A DNA stretch of 64,000 nt from Allomyces macrogynus ATCC 38327 (taxonomy: Eukaryota; Blastocladiomycota; Blastocladiomycetes; Blastocladiales; Blastocladiaceae): contig GG745331.1 of assembly GCA_000151295.1 (NCBI GenBank), forward strand, positions 1,557,417-1,621,416, written 5' to 3'. The notes beneath the pieces were generated by a model. That model had not been told where the DNA came from and did not search any database. It was given only the letters and a program-made list of their open reading frames with translations. The translations under genes and the position numbers were made by a program. Below are positions 42,748 to 54,320 of this stretch, piece by piece (the stretch's first letter is position 1; each line of letters opens with the position of its first letter).

Positions 42748-44558
42748 CTAAAAGACGGTCCCGTCCGAAATCAAGTTCATGGGCGGACCACGGGTCACTG
42801 GGCGTTTCTTGGCCGCAATCTCGCGTCCAGCCTAGTTATATGGGGAATGGTCGGGTCAGCATCAGTCGGACGCGACAACACTTGATGTGGGCGCTCGGAG
42901 GAATCAAAAACGCACCTTCCACGTCCCGCCCTCGAGCACCTTGGCCAGCTCGAGCGTGTCGGCCGACATGCCGAGCACGCCGCGAACGCCCTTCCCCACC
43001 TCGTCCAACAGCGCGACCGTGAGCGCGCGCCACTCGACAATCGCATCGTCGTCCGGGTGGAAGAGCGGCACCATCTCGACCACCTCCGCGCCCTCGCCCG
43101 CCTGCTCGCGTGCCTGCCGCATCCCACGATCGAGCACCTCGTCGTGCGGCTTGAGCACGCCAAAGTCGAGGAACAGGCCGCCGTTACGGTACTCGGCGAG
43201 CCCCGTCAGGTGCGCTTTCCGGCGCACCGTCCACCCGAGTATCGACTCGAGCGGTTCCATGAGCGAGTAGGTCAGCCACTGCGACAGCTTGTGCAGCGGG
43301 ACGAGCGCGCTGGCGTCGGACGTGGCCTGCGCTTGCATCGCGCGCGAGCGCCACACGTCGCCGAGCGGCGTGCCGTGCAGGGTGAGCCGCGACGGCCAAA
43401 TCGGCTTGAGTTGCTGCACGACAGCCCAAAGATCGTCGATGTCGATGGCATTGTCGGCGACTTTGGTCTGGAGGAAATCTACGACCACGGATATTGGGTG
43501 TGGGTTAGCTCTTTGAAGATCAGAGAATGCGCCAGTCGTGACGGATCAAGAACACATATACCAATCAAGTTGCCCGGTCGAGCATACTTGGCACCCGTGA
43601 ACATCATGCTGCCAGAGAGAACTTGGCCGAGCTTGACAAGCAGCGAGCAGCGACCGTCCAGGCCCACGAGCGGGTTGCTGCCGGAAACCTGCATGCTGTG
43701 GTAAAACGGATGTGAGAGCAGGAAACATTGCGAGATTGCTTGATTCATTCGATACGCACCCGATTCGAAGCGTATCGACGGTCAAGTTGGAGAGCCCGAC
43801 CGCGTCCACTTGCGTTGCGGTCTCGGGGTTGGACGAGAATGCACCCGCCTTGAACATTTCGAGCGACGCAATGGCCAGGCCCTCACTGCGGCGATACGTC
43901 TTGCCCGACCCGCTCTCGACGAATTTCCACTCGTTACCGGCTCCGGCATCGAGCAAGACCGAGACGATGAACAGGTCCAGCACGCTACGGAGGCAAATTG
44001 ACCATCAATTCCTTCAGCTTCCAAATACAATTATGCTCCGTCTGTAGCGCCAACATACCGACGCGCCTGCTCGACGTTCTCCACCCCCTGCACTGTCCAT
44101 TCCTTGTGCAGCTCGGCAATCCGGTCGATACCGTCCATTTCAAAATGGCGCCAGCGCGAGTGCGGCGGTACGTCGGTTGGGTTCTTGTAGTCGCGTTGGA
44201 TCAGCTGCACGACAAAGTCGACGACGTTGGGCAGCTTGGACTCGTCGACATCCATGGCGACCGTCTTGCCAGCACGCGCCAGGTCGAGCATGGCCGTGCA
44301 CCGCTCGCGTACGGCAGGAAGGCTGCACAGGTGCGCAACGTCGCTGTTGGGCTTCTTGGACATCGTTGTGCTGGTGTTGGTGCTGATGCTTGCGCCGAGA
44401 GCCTCTTTGCTGGTTGATTCGCGGGAGCAAGCACTGGCGCTGGCTCTGGTGCCGATGGTTGGTGCTCGCAAGGCCGACGACCTCGTCGATTGTGGTTGCG
44501 TCCTTGCAGGCTGGCTCAGTGCTCCTGCTTGCAGCAGCGTGCGAAAAGGAGGAGCCAT
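42748..44558 (-). CDS. URC4: URC4/DUF1688 family protein (uracil catabolism)
   Basis: DUF1688 proteins belong to the fungal URC route that degrades uracil to 3-hydroxypropionate, ammonia and CO2. The hallmark blocks appear in order: SLPAVRERCTAML, then IPTDVPPHSRWRHFE-like (PHSRWRHFEMDGIDRI), then DLFIVSVLLDAGAGNEWKF, RRSEGLAIASLEMF, FQVSGSNPLVGLDGRCSLL, then VEWRALTVALLDEVG and LAKVLEGGTWK. The final short exon 42748-42831 adds AGREIAAKKRP and ends LISDGTVF with TAG, the expected family C-terminus. At least five exons. The start is either at 44556-44558 (MAPPFRTLLQ, with a Ser/Thr/Ala-rich leader) or at 44361-44363 (MSKKPNSDVAHL); the latter fits the usual family start better. No other URC gene is in the window. 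Confidence 0.9.
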
Positions 44559-45374
44559 CTTGCAAACTAACAAGACCACGACGCGTCGGCCTTATCCACG
44601 TGATGCGAGGGAGTTCGCCCACCGCACTCCACCGCACTTCGCACTCAGATAATCGGCCAACGTTGTCCCAAACACCAAACTTGACCCGGTACTGAACGTG
44701 TTGCCCTCATGATTTAGCATTAGACGGCACCAATATTTAGTCCCACAGAAACGTAGGTTGGGCACGTATCAGGATCACATTCGCATGTGCGTGCCAAAGC
44801 TGGATTTAGTTGGATGGCACGGGTTTGTGGATGCCAACTGTTGTCTCCTTCTAACGAACGCGTCATGGAGCCAGCGCGCAGTTGTTCCAAGACTGGGCGA
44901 CTGCTACGGTGGTTGGAGCCGTTTGGGGAGATTGGGACTGGAATAGTATTGTGGATGGGTTGGAACTTGGATGCCTATTTGACCCAGGTCAAGTCCTTGA
45001 CTTTATGAGCGCTTGCTCTTCGTAACAGGGTGGAGAGGGTGTCCAACTGACAAACCAGTCAAATTTAGGGCACAGTTTGTCAACGAGGTCAGGTCAGGTT
45101 CTGGAATGATTGTCACTGAACGAAGCAGCAGCCCCACGAGCCAACGTTGAATCACTCGTCTTTGCTCGTCCTCGCGCGACACCTTTTGCTCCCCTTCCAG
45201 CACAGGATCGTCAATGGTCCGAAATCAGTCGTCGCGCGTGTCCGACCCCATCCACTCTACCTCTCCACCAGGTCTCAGTCCACCATCAAGCACTCATTCT
45301 CGTGAATCGGCGACGCTTGCTTTGCCGTCTGCATCAACCCCCAGCACACGCTTGCGATCGACTGAATTCACCAG
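44559..45374. other. Intergenic, URC4 to F-box-like cluster
   Basis: About 800 bp; promoter of URC4 and upstream DNA of the first F-box-like copy. No recognised gene. Confidence 0.4.
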
Positions 45375-46816
45375 TTGCCCGACACGCATGGCCCAAAACC
45401 TCGTCTTGATGCGCTCCCGGCAGCTGGTCTGCGCTTCGGAAGATCACCATCGTCGAATTGCACAGAGCCTCGTTCGGTTGGCCGGGACGTGCCACACTCT
45501 TCGCCTCGTGGCGCTTGGCATGCTTCTCCGCAAGTACGCGACGCTCCAGGTCCCTCGCAGCGGTAAGACTTCATTTCAAATGCGTATTGCTCCTCAGCGT
45601 TCTGGCCACTGGAATTCATTGGCCTGCTTTACGTCAACATTGGCGAGCATTCCGAGGCATTGGCAACTGCCCTATCTAGCACCTGAAGGCGGTCGCTGTT
45701 CCTCCATGTTTGATCCAGTCGCTCATGCATCAAGTGGACATTTTGCATCATGCACCTACTCGCCCCAACTATTATCTGGCCGACGTGAGCCTCCCTCGCG
45801 TTGCTGCTTTCGTCATGTCTTCTGGGTACTCCAATGTATTCCGCCTTTCCGCAATACCGGACTTGTCGTACTGCTGCACCTTGAAAGTCAAGGGCAAGCT
45901 CGTATTTTCAAACGATGCGATGCGGCACCAGTCCGTGGCGTCTCTGCAGCAGCTCAAGGAACTCACGATCACGGTTGGCCCCATTTCCATGCGCGGCATC
46001 ACTGATGATGGAGGCGACGACGTGCCAATTGCGGCGCCAATGGTCAACACGTTGTCTCCTGCTTTGCACAAGGCAAAAATGCCCCCATCCGTCTTGACGC
46101 AGCTCCTTCCCGCCACGATATGCTGCCCAGAACCAATCTTCTTGACCAAGTTGTGTCGTCTTGCGCAAGGGAGCGACCAAGTGTCGTCATTCTTGCACTT
46201 TTCGCGTTTTCGGTACGTCAAGGAGCTGACGGTCTTAGAAGAACTGTTCGGCTGGTTTTAGCATGAACAGCACTCGCCTGAGGATCGTGTTGGCTTGACT
46301 TTGACCCAGGTGCGCGAACTGGCTGCTCTCCCGTTTGAGCGCCTGATCGCGCCGCCTGTCCCTGGGCACGCGGCCGTATTACTTAACATAGCCGGGGAGG
46401 CGACGGAAGACATATTTCCGTTGGCCCATCTCGAGTCATCAACAGCATTTTTCACGCTGTTCCGCGACAAGACATTCCGTGCACTCGAAATGGCCGTGAT
46501 TCGCACCAACTTGAACGAATTGTTCGAAATGACCGTGCCCGTGTCATGTGCTCCGCGGTTGGTTGGCCTTTTTGTCATCCCAAACAGTCGGCGGTCCTGG
46601 TCTCTATTCACAGGCACTGCGGATGAGGTGCGCCCGCTGCATCAGATCAAGGGCGTACGTTTGCGCGCACCGCTTCTCCAGAACTGCGTTTGGCGCGTTA
46701 CCATGTATCTTGAAAAGGAAGCGCAAGAGCGGACCCTCTTTTGGACGCTTGAACTGGGTGATGTTCGCAGGATGATTGTGTGTGTGTGTGCCCACGGTTG
46801 TTTTGGGAACAAGTGA
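45375..46816 (+). pseudogene. F-box-like tandem family, copy 1 (broken)
   Basis: Aligns with the intact copy at 47407-48969. The opening KPRLDALP matches EPRLDALPQLVL, but a surplus G near 45420 shifts the frame. Then RIAQSLVRLAGTCHTLR and ALGMLLRKYATLQV match, and from 45770 the frame LADVSLPRVAAF to VKELTVLEELFG follows the intact protein. An in-frame TAG at 46259-46261 interrupts it, after which RVGLTLTQVRELAALP and RLRAPLLQNCVWRV continue. A segment of roughly 70 aa is missing or scrambled around 45640-45760. At least one frameshift and one nonsense codon, so a pseudogene, although long stretches are still readable and the decay looks recent. Confidence 0.7.
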
Positions 46817-47406
46817 TGACGCGGGACATGTCGAGAGAAATGCAGACGACTGGATTGAAATTACGATTTTTGCCTAATGCTCATACCTCGCTGCGATTAG
46901 TTGCATGAGCAAGTTCCTTCACCACGGTGGGACACGGATCAAACATGATCTGCTGTCGCTTCAGCAGTCTCATTTGTCGATCCGCATCAGCGGCAAATGA
47001 ACATTCTTGCCAAAGAAGAACGAGACATCGCACTGTCCAAATAAGGACTTTGTGACTTCATGCCACCGCAAGTGCAGCCAGGGTGTACATGTTCATGGCA
47101 TGGAAGCTTGTGTGACGATACACTCAGGTCGGGCAAGTCGCGATGAGCGAGATCCACGCTGATTCATAATGTTACAGTGAGCTGAGTCGGTCGTGTGTCA
47201 GATCTTAAAGCTTTCAAAGCTCACCCAGCTCATCCATGCACCCACAGAATCAGAATCGCGACATGCATAAAACAGCTGATGACCCACGACTTTCCTCCTC
47301 CTCACTGCCAGCATTAACATCTCGCAAAGCGTTTCTCGTCGCGATCTGTAAATTTTTTCAACACCTGCAACAACGGCCAGCACACTCTCGACTGTTATCG
47401 ATCACG
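46817..47406. other. Intergenic between F-box-like copies 1 and 2
   Basis: About 590 bp. An in-frame extension of copy 2 back to an ATG at 47236 exists but is not conserved in the other copies. Nothing else seen. Confidence 0.4.
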
Positions 47407-48969
47407 ATGTCCGTGCCTGGCCTAGAGCCCCGCCTTGACGCACTCCCGCAGCTCGTCTTGGATGTCATTGTCGCGTACCTGGCTCGAGATTCCGGCCGAG
47501 AACCGCGTCAAGTTGCTCTGGATCTGGTTCAGCTCGCTGGCACGTCCCGCGCCCTCCGCCCCATGGCTCTTCAAGTGTTACTCTTCAAGTTTGCATCACT
47601 CCGAGTAGCTCGCAACGGTAAAACATCATGTGCACTTGCACATCGCGACTCGGATTTACAAAGGCTGGTGTTTCTCGCTCCGTTGTTCGTCAACATGGAC
47701 CAGTCTCTGGAGACTTTGGCGGTGGCAGCGCGCAAGCGCCTGAGGATGGTTGCCGTCCCCAGTAACTGGATCCGGTCGCTTGCAGTTGGTCTCCACCCAA
47801 AGGGTGGACCTGCTGCAAGAGTTCCCGAGCATTTGTTGGCGTCATCGATCAATGATGCTCTCTTGCCGCTGCGCAATTTGATAGACGTTTGCTTTGTGGG
47901 ACTTTCAAGTTTTACGCTCGAAGGCGTTCTCATGGGCCCAATCACGACATTGGAGCGTCTTCGTCGGGTGGACCTGTTTCGCGCACCGCCAAACTTGGAT
48001 TTCCTCGCTGAGGTGACACTGCCTCGTGCCACGGCATTGGAGATTCCAGAGCCTGATCACTCTCACGCATTTCCTGCAATTCCTCTGATGCCGCGTTGCT
48101 GCACCCTGGTTCTCGAGGGCAAGCTCGTATTTTCGAATCGCGCGATGCAACGCCGGTTTGTGGAATGTTTGATGCAGCTCAAGAAGCTCTCGATCACGAT
48201 TGGTCCCATTTCCATACTCGATGGCGGCGACGTAGTGCCCATTGCGGTGCCAATGACCGACACGTTCCCTCCTGCTCTGCACAGGGCGAAGATCCCACCG
48301 TCTGTGTTGATGCAGCTCTTCCCCGTTACGCCATGCCACTCGGAGCAGATTTCCGTCACCGAGTTGTGTTTCGTTGTGCAAAAGAGCGACACGGTGTCGT
48401 CGTTCGTGCGCTTTGCTTGCTTGCAGCACCTCAAGGAGCTAACGGTCAGCGACGACGAACCGTTCGATTCGAATAACTGGAATCAGCCGCCTGAGCACCG
48501 CGCAGGCCTGACTCTGGCCCAAGTGTGCGAACTGGCCACGCTCCCGCATCTCGAACACTTGTCCGTACCGCTTGCCCCTACCCAAGCGGCGATTGTGCCT
48601 CTCGACGAGCAAGCGACACGCGGCATGTTCCCATCCTTGATCCGCATCGAAACGTCACTGGTTTTTTTCGTGCTGTTCCGCAACGTGACGTTCCCTGCCC
48701 TCCAGTCCGCCGCAGCTCTCGCTGGATCGAGGCAGGTCCTCGTCCGACGGTTTCCCGTCCCACGTGCACCACTGCTGGTCGAATTGCTCGTCATTGCACG
48801 GTTGCTTGGGTATTGGCATCCTCATCCGCACACAGTAGACGTGGCACACACGCTGGATCGCGTCGAGGGCCTGCATTTGCGCGCACCACTGCTTCAGAAG
48901 GGAGTTTGGCGCGTCCCCAAGAAAATGGCGGGGGAGGCGCGCAGGCAGCCGTTTTTGCTGGATGTTTGA
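47407..48969 (+). CDS. F-box-like protein, copy 2 (intact member of tandem trio)
   Basis: Single-exon frame of 520 aa from ATG 47407 (MSVPGLEPRLDALPQLVLDV) to TGA at 48967-48969. Residues about 9-60 (LDALPQLVLDVIVAYL, then LAGTSRALRPMALQVLLFKFASL) have the LPxLV..I..yL...L..la..SR.lr..a...Lf pattern of an F-box, which links substrates to SCF ubiquitin ligases through Skp1. The rest has irregular Leu-rich segments (LKKLSITIGPIS, LKELTVSDDEP, LPHLEHLSVPL, VEGLHLRAPLL), suggesting degenerate LRRs as substrate-binding surface. The start at 47407 is preferred over 47236 because copy 3 begins at the equivalent place. Broken copies flank it on both sides on the same strand. Substrate unknown; F-box assignment is by pattern only. 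Confidence 0.7.
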   Translation: MSVPGLEPRLDALPQLVLDVIVAYLARDSGREPRQVALDLVQLAGTSRALRPMALQVLLFKFASLRVARNGKTSCALAHRDSDLQRLVFLAPLFVNMDQSLETLAVAARKRLRMVAVPSNWIRSLAVGLHPKGGPAARVPEHLLASSINDALLPLRNLIDVCFVGLSSFTLEGVLMGPITTLERLRRVDLFRAPPNLDFLAEVTLPRATALEIPEPDHSHAFPAIPLMPRCCTLVLEGKLVFSNRAMQRRFVECLMQLKKLSITIGPISILDGGDVVPIAVPMTDTFPPALHRAKIPPSVLMQLFPVTPCHSEQISVTELCFVVQKSDTVSSFVRFACLQHLKELTVSDDEPFDSNNWNQPPEHRAGLTLAQVCELATLPHLEHLSVPLAPTQAAIVPLDEQATRGMFPSLIRIETSLVFFVLFRNVTFPALQSAAALAGSRQVLVRRFPVPRAPLLVELLVIARLLGYWHPHPHTVDVAHTLDRVEGLHLRAPLLQKGVWRVPKKMAGEARRQPFLLDV

Positions 48970-49753
48970 GTAGCTGTTTGTTTCCATTGACCGGCGATGA
49001 AAAGTGTTTCTTTCCATTGTCTGGCGATGAAGAAAATGCATTCATGTACCTATTAGATTTCTGCGGACTTCGCTCATTGCCCACGGCTTGCTGACAGCAG
49101 TGCCCACCATTGATGTATCCGCTGACCTGGCTTCGGTGAGTAGAGTGCATGGCATCGATCGACAGTCTGTAATATAACGATTGGCGACAATGGCTGACAT
49201 GACGTGTTGACAGCATGTGAACATCAACGTGTATCATTCCTGGCCGCTCGCTGTGTCGCTTCTCCCTATCCGCCGATAGTTTGGACCGCTCCTCGTTCAA
49301 CGCACAAAAAAGAACTGGCAGCAGCGCAACGCCGATTTGGACTAAGCAACTACCAAGTCATAATGCGGCCGCATGCTATGGATACAGGCATCAAGCGCCA
49401 TGAAAAACAAGACACCATTTTTCACAATCGGCCGGCCTCATCAAACACAACTTGATTTTCTTCCTCGCAAGTTCTGGCAAGGTAGGGAGTGCACCTCGAT
49501 CGACTTGACGATATGAACCTGCATCTCGCCACTTGAGACTCGCAATGCATAGAATGCGGCTCAGTGACTTGCTAGAGCATCACACCACTCTTTGCACTTT
49601 GCACATCACACCCGCACGATGCGTCAGAAATGGGGATGTCAACTCCACCCTACACATTCTATCTTGCAGCCAACATGCCTCCTCACATTTGGCAACCTTG
49701 CGACACTTGCGACAAGTGACAACTCCCGGCATAAATCTCGACTAATATCAACC
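48970..49753. other. Intergenic between F-box-like copies 2 and 3
   Basis: About 780 bp. Short direct repeat of a TTTCCATTG..TGGCGATGAA motif near 48982-49028. No recognised gene. Confidence 0.4.
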
Positions 49754-51348
49754 ATGTTGCCCACTCCCGACCCCGAACCTGCTCGTCCTGCTCGTCTTGA
49801 CACGTTACCACGGCTCGTTTTGACACGTTACCACGGCTCGTTTTGGAGATTATTGTCCAGCATCTTTTCCGAGTTTCGGTAAAACATGCCCGTCGGATCG
49901 CCGAGAATCTGGTTCGCCTTGCTGGAGTGTGCCAGACGGTTCGGCCCGTGGCGCAGCAATTGCTCATTTGCAAGTTTGCGACGATTCAAGTTGCTCGTCG
50001 TGGTAAACGTTTGTTTGTACTTGCCCATCGCGAACTGCAATTACAGGCACTGCATGTCATTGGCCCGCTCGACGTCTACATGGACCGGCGTTCCGGGACA
50101 TTGCCAGCAGCAGCGCAAAAAGGCGCAAAGGCGGTCGCTGTGCCATCAGTGTGGATTCGGTCGGTCGTAATTGGTCTCCGTCCAAACTTTGGGAACACCC
50201 AGAAAGAAGATGACGATTCATCGGTTGTTGCGATCAAGACGGAACTTCAGCCGCTGAAAAAGCTGTCACGTCTCTGTTTTGTGGAGCCGTCAAGCTAGCT
50301 GTTCCAGGGCGTTCTCATGGACACGAACCTTGTTGAACGTCTTCACCAGGTAGGCATCTTTCGTGCGCCATCTCACTTGGGTTTCCTGGCTGCTGTGCAT
50401 CTCCCTCGCGTCGAATCATTGCTGGTCTCTGACTTGTCATTATCTCTCCGAATTCCCGTGCTGCCTGATATGCCGCATTGCCGCGCCCTGCTTCTCAAGG
50501 GCAAGGCCGTGCTCATGGACGATACCATGCAACGCCGGTTCATGGCGTGTCTAGTCCGACTCGAAAATGTCACGATCATGGTAGGCCCGATTTGCACCAG
50601 CGATGGAGGCGGCATTGTGCCGATTGCCACGCCGATAGTCGACGAGTTCCTTCCCGCTCTACGCTCGGCGAAAGCGCCGTCGTCCGTTTTGACGCAGCTC
50701 TTACCCGTCACGCAATGCCGCATGAATCGATTTTTGTGACCAAGTTGTGTCTTTTTGCGCAAGAGACTGACCGTGTGTCGTCGTTTGCTCATTTTGCGCG
50801 GTTTCGGCACCTCAAGGAACTCACAGTCTTAGACAAGCAGCCTTGGAAATAAATTCTCCAGCTAAAACGCTCGAGGAGCGTGTTGGGTTGACGCTGGTTC
50901 AAGTCTGCGACTTGGCCGCACTGCCGCATCTCGAGTATCTCGCCGCGCCGGCTATTGCGACCCAAGCGACATTTGTGCCTCTTGGCGAGGAGGCGGCATG
51001 CGGCATGTTCCCATCGTTGATCCGCGTTGACTCGTCACTGCCTTTTTTCGTGCTGTTCCGTGACGTCATGTTCTGTCACTCAAATCAGTTGCGGTTCACA
51101 TTGACGGATGGGGCTTTTTCGAAACCCGGATTCCCGTGCCCGGTGCGCCGTTGCTGGTTGACTTGCTTGTTATTCCAGCAGAGTGTGGGGGCTGGGATCC
51201 GCGAAGGGACACGACGGACGTGACGCTTGTGTTGGATCGCATCGACGGCCTGTACTTGCGCGCGTCGCGGCTTCGGCTGGGAGTCTGGCGTGTGCCCAAG
51301 CACGATGCAATGGACGCACACAAGCTCCCGCTCTTGTTGGATGTTTGA
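49754..51348 (+). pseudogene. F-box-like tandem family, copy 3 (broken)
   Basis: Begins MLPTPDPEPARPARLDTLPRLVL at 49754, equivalent to the start of copy 2. A 23-bp tandem duplication at 49799-49844 shifts the frame inside the F-box; after it EIIVQHLF, ENLVRLAGVCQTVRP and the following blocks read on in another frame. Further damage: an in-frame TAG near 50296-50298 after LCFVEPSS, a frame change near 50730 (after VTQCRMNRF), and another near 51110-51136 before APLLVDLLVIPAE. The C-terminus RLGVWRVPKHDAMDAHKLPLLLDV and TGA at 51346-51348 match the end of copy 2. Pseudogene with mostly preserved protein similarity. Confidence 0.75.
49799..49844 (+). repeat. 23-bp perfect tandem duplication
   Basis: GACACGTTACCACGGCTCGT plus TTT occurs twice head to tail, at 49799-49821 and 49822-49844. 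It lies in the F-box coding region of copy 3 and is not a multiple of three. Confidence 0.9.
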
Positions 51349-51533
51349 GCGGCAGTCGCTGCTGTAGGAAGGATTGTGTGCGTTCATTTGCCGTCGGTTC
51401 GAGAAAGAACGGAGAATGGAGGGGGTAGTCATCTCGTTACAAACATGCACGTGTATTTAATCTGTGATCTTGGCCCAGCAGTCTTGCCGCCGTCCGCGGT
51501 CAGCATAAGCTGTGGGCCGTGGGTATGCGTCGG

Positions 51534-53654
51534 TTACAACTCTCCACGCCGCAACTTCATGATCTGCTGCAGGAACCCGCCGTCGCGCCACACACTACAA
51601 AGAGAAGTCGCGTCAGTCTCGCATCCACCTTGTCCACTGTATCCACCGTGTCCAAACCCGCTAGAGCAAACGTACATCATAAACAGACACAACACCGTGC
51701 ACCCGGTCCCAACTGCAACGTGCGCGGCCATACTCGTCCAGTCTGACCCGGGCCACAACGACTGGCTCCACCGCGTCACGACCCAGCTCAACGCAAACGC
51801 ATTCACGACCGTGCGCGACGGGAAACACGCACTCCACTGCTCCCACGCCGACATGCGGTGTCTCGCAACGATCGGTGCCGGGAACTGCGCAAAGAACTGC
51901 AGAATGAACCGCGACGACCACGCCGCGCGTGCGAGCAAATTGGCGCAGTTGGCGAGCACGAGTCCCGTCGCACCGAGCGGGAAGAACAGGTAACTCGCGG
52001 CGCCCATGAGCGCCGTGCACACGACCAGCCACAAGTTCTGCCAATTGAGTTGGTCGGGCGAGGCCGTGCTCGCGACAAATGCCTCGGTGATCCCGTTGAT
52101 GCCCATGATCGGAATGTACCAGCAGTAGGCCGCGAGCGCCGAGGAAGTCGGGTTCGAGCCAAGGATGGAGGCGGCGGCGAGTTCCACGGCCGAGGGAGCG
52201 CCCGCGCCAGAGGACCACTTGGATCCGACGAGGATTGCGACAAAGACGTCCGTGTAGTGCGTGCCAATGGCGATGAACAGGAGACCGAGGAAAATGTTGA
52301 ACTTGACGGTCAGGGAAATGATCTTACGCGAGGCTTGCGGTTGGGTTGCGCCGAGGTTGCTGAACATGACTCGCGCGGCCTCCTCGATGGGCCAGAAGAC
52401 GAGGCGCGCGACCGTCGACCCTGCCCACCCGAAAACGAAGTCAGCTGGGTGATCGTGGATGCGAACCGCAGAGTTAAACACAACTGCGTACCGTAGTTGA
52501 AGACAATGGCGTACACGCCCTGGTGGTAAGGCGTAAAGAAGAGCGACAGAACAAACTTGTCGCCCTCGGTCAAAAAATGCTTAAGCACTGACTGCTTGGT
52601 GAACGACCAGGCAATCGACACCATGCTTGGGTCAATGTAGAACGAGACGGGCCTATCATGGCACGATGGGTCAGTTCCACATTCTCAATCCGGCGGAATG
52701 ACAGCAAATTAGCCAAACGCACTTGTCCTTGACTGTGTCGTTGATCCGCTTGGGCAAAAATGTCGACATGGGCACATCGCCCGACGCGGCAAAGTACATA
52801 AAGAACCCGAGGAAGAACGTGGCGCCAAACGAGATGCGCGCCCACGAAAACACCAAGAGCCCAAGATTGTCGCCGTCGTACACGGCCAGCGCACACGCCA
52901 CGACGCACGACATGGTCAACGCGAGCCCCTCGACAATATTGCGCAGCCGAATGTACATCAAGTGGTACCCCACGAGGAAAATCGGTTCGGCCAGCAGGTC
53001 GAGCCAAGTGCCAAACGCGTACATCCACACGGCCGACGTGTAGTAAGGCAAATCATCGACGCGCAAGTAGGTCGTGTAGTAGAGCGCCATGAGCACCGTC
53101 AGAACGCTGCCAATCGCCGGCGCAATCCACGCCGCGTTCACGATCCGCTGCATGGTAGGCGTGACCTGGATTTTCGCGCCCTTGGGCACGGCGACAGTCG
53201 GAATCCGGACCACTGCGAGCCGAATGGCCTCGCGCGAAAACACGAGCACAGTCGATACGAGCAGCTCGAGCTGGATGCCCGACACACCGTAGACTTGCGG
53301 CGACACGTAGCGCAGCAACAGCTGCGTCACGCCAAACGTGATCACCTTCGAAAATAGCTGCAGGAAGAACATGTACTTGGCGCCCGCCATGATCGCACTC
53401 ACGGCACCGTCGTTGCCGAGGGCCGAATGCGGCTTGCTCGGGTCGTCGGCGTCGGCAGACGGCGCGCGATCCATTTCCACTTCATCATCGTCCTTGTTGT
53501 CGGCAGCGGCGTGATGGTCGCCGTGTCCTGGTGCCGTTGAAGCTGGTGGCGCGACACGTTGGCGAAGGCCGCCATCTTGGTGATCAGGTTCGTTGGAGAC
53601 GTCGCGATCGTCGCAGCTGGTGCTGTGCGCAACGGCGCCAGCGGGTTCGCTCAT
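51534..53654 (-). CDS. RFT1: RFT1 family protein (N-glycan lipid-linked oligosaccharide assembly)
   Basis: ER multi-spanning protein needed for Man5GlcNAc2-PP-dolichol to reach the lumen in N-glycosylation; a direct flippase role is debated. ATG taken at 53652-53654 (MSEPAGAVAHS), giving a hydrophilic acidic N-terminus. Then GAKYMFFLQLFSKVITFGVTQ, FSREAIRLAVVRIP and WLDLLAEPIFLVGYHLMYIRLR, all RFT1 hallmarks. After an intron near 52640-52735, QSVLKHFLTEGDKFVLSLF, an intron near 52435-52490, and GSTVARLVFWPIEEAARVMF. Later NWQNLWLVVCTALMGAASYL and the long C-terminal exon with many hydrophobic helices. The conserved EGDK motif is intact. The last codons (KLRRGEL) end at TAA 51534-51536. The region after RFILQFFAQFP is less typical and may contain another short intron. 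Confidence 0.88.
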
Positions 53655-54320
53655 GGTTGACACGATGCTGGACGAGGCGGACAACCGTGCTCGGCGAGTT
53701 GGTTTGGACAGAGGAATGGGATCAAGTTGTAGCGTGCAAGCAGACGAAGCGGCAGCCTGTGCAGGTGGTCGCTGCATTACACGGAAGCAGGCGAAAGTGG
53801 GCAGGGGCAGTGCCGTACATGGCGAAAACCGCGCTCACGTGTGATTTGCAGCATCAAGACCGTCATGAGCGAACAATGCAAGACCGGGCGCTGATCACTA
53901 AACGCGCGCAAACCGCAACCATGGCGAGAATTCATGGCTGTAAACAGCGTTGGCTTCCTCTCGGGGCTGGAGGGGGGTAACGGTTGCTGGAGACTCGTTC
54001 TGATGTACTGTGTTGTTCTTGGCAATGTTGGCATCTCAAGATGTCTGGCCAATGTTCGACGACGCAACGAAAGCGCCTCGCTAATGTGTCGAACCATGGT
54101 CGCCATGATTGAATCAAGGATTTCTCATGAAATGTGCTGGACCCACGAATCCGCGCGCGAAACTAACACGCGGTTGTGCTGGCACCGACACGATATATAC
54201 CGAGACCGTGCCGCGCCGACATTCGACCACCATTGGACCGTCAATCTCTGGCCGACTGCAAATCCCAGGCCACAACCTTCTCCACCCGCTCTCGCTCGTC
54301 TCGCAACTCGGCATCCAAAC
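53655..54320. other. Divergent promoter region, RFT1 and secreted protein gene
   Basis: About 670 bp. A TATA-like element lies close to the secreted-protein gene. No further gene recognised. Confidence 0.4.
54191..54198 (+). promoter_or_regulatory. TATA-like element before the secreted-protein gene
   Basis: ATATATAC about 125 bp upstream of the ATG at 54321. Confidence 0.45.

Noticed and set aside
43057..43704. 215-codon plus-strand frame over the URC4 gene
   Set aside because: Antisense shadow of the conserved DUF1688 coding region.
47236..47406. N-terminal extension of F-box-like copy 2 from an earlier ATG
   Set aside because: In frame, but copy 3 starts at the equivalent of 47407 and the extension is not conserved in copies 1 or 3.
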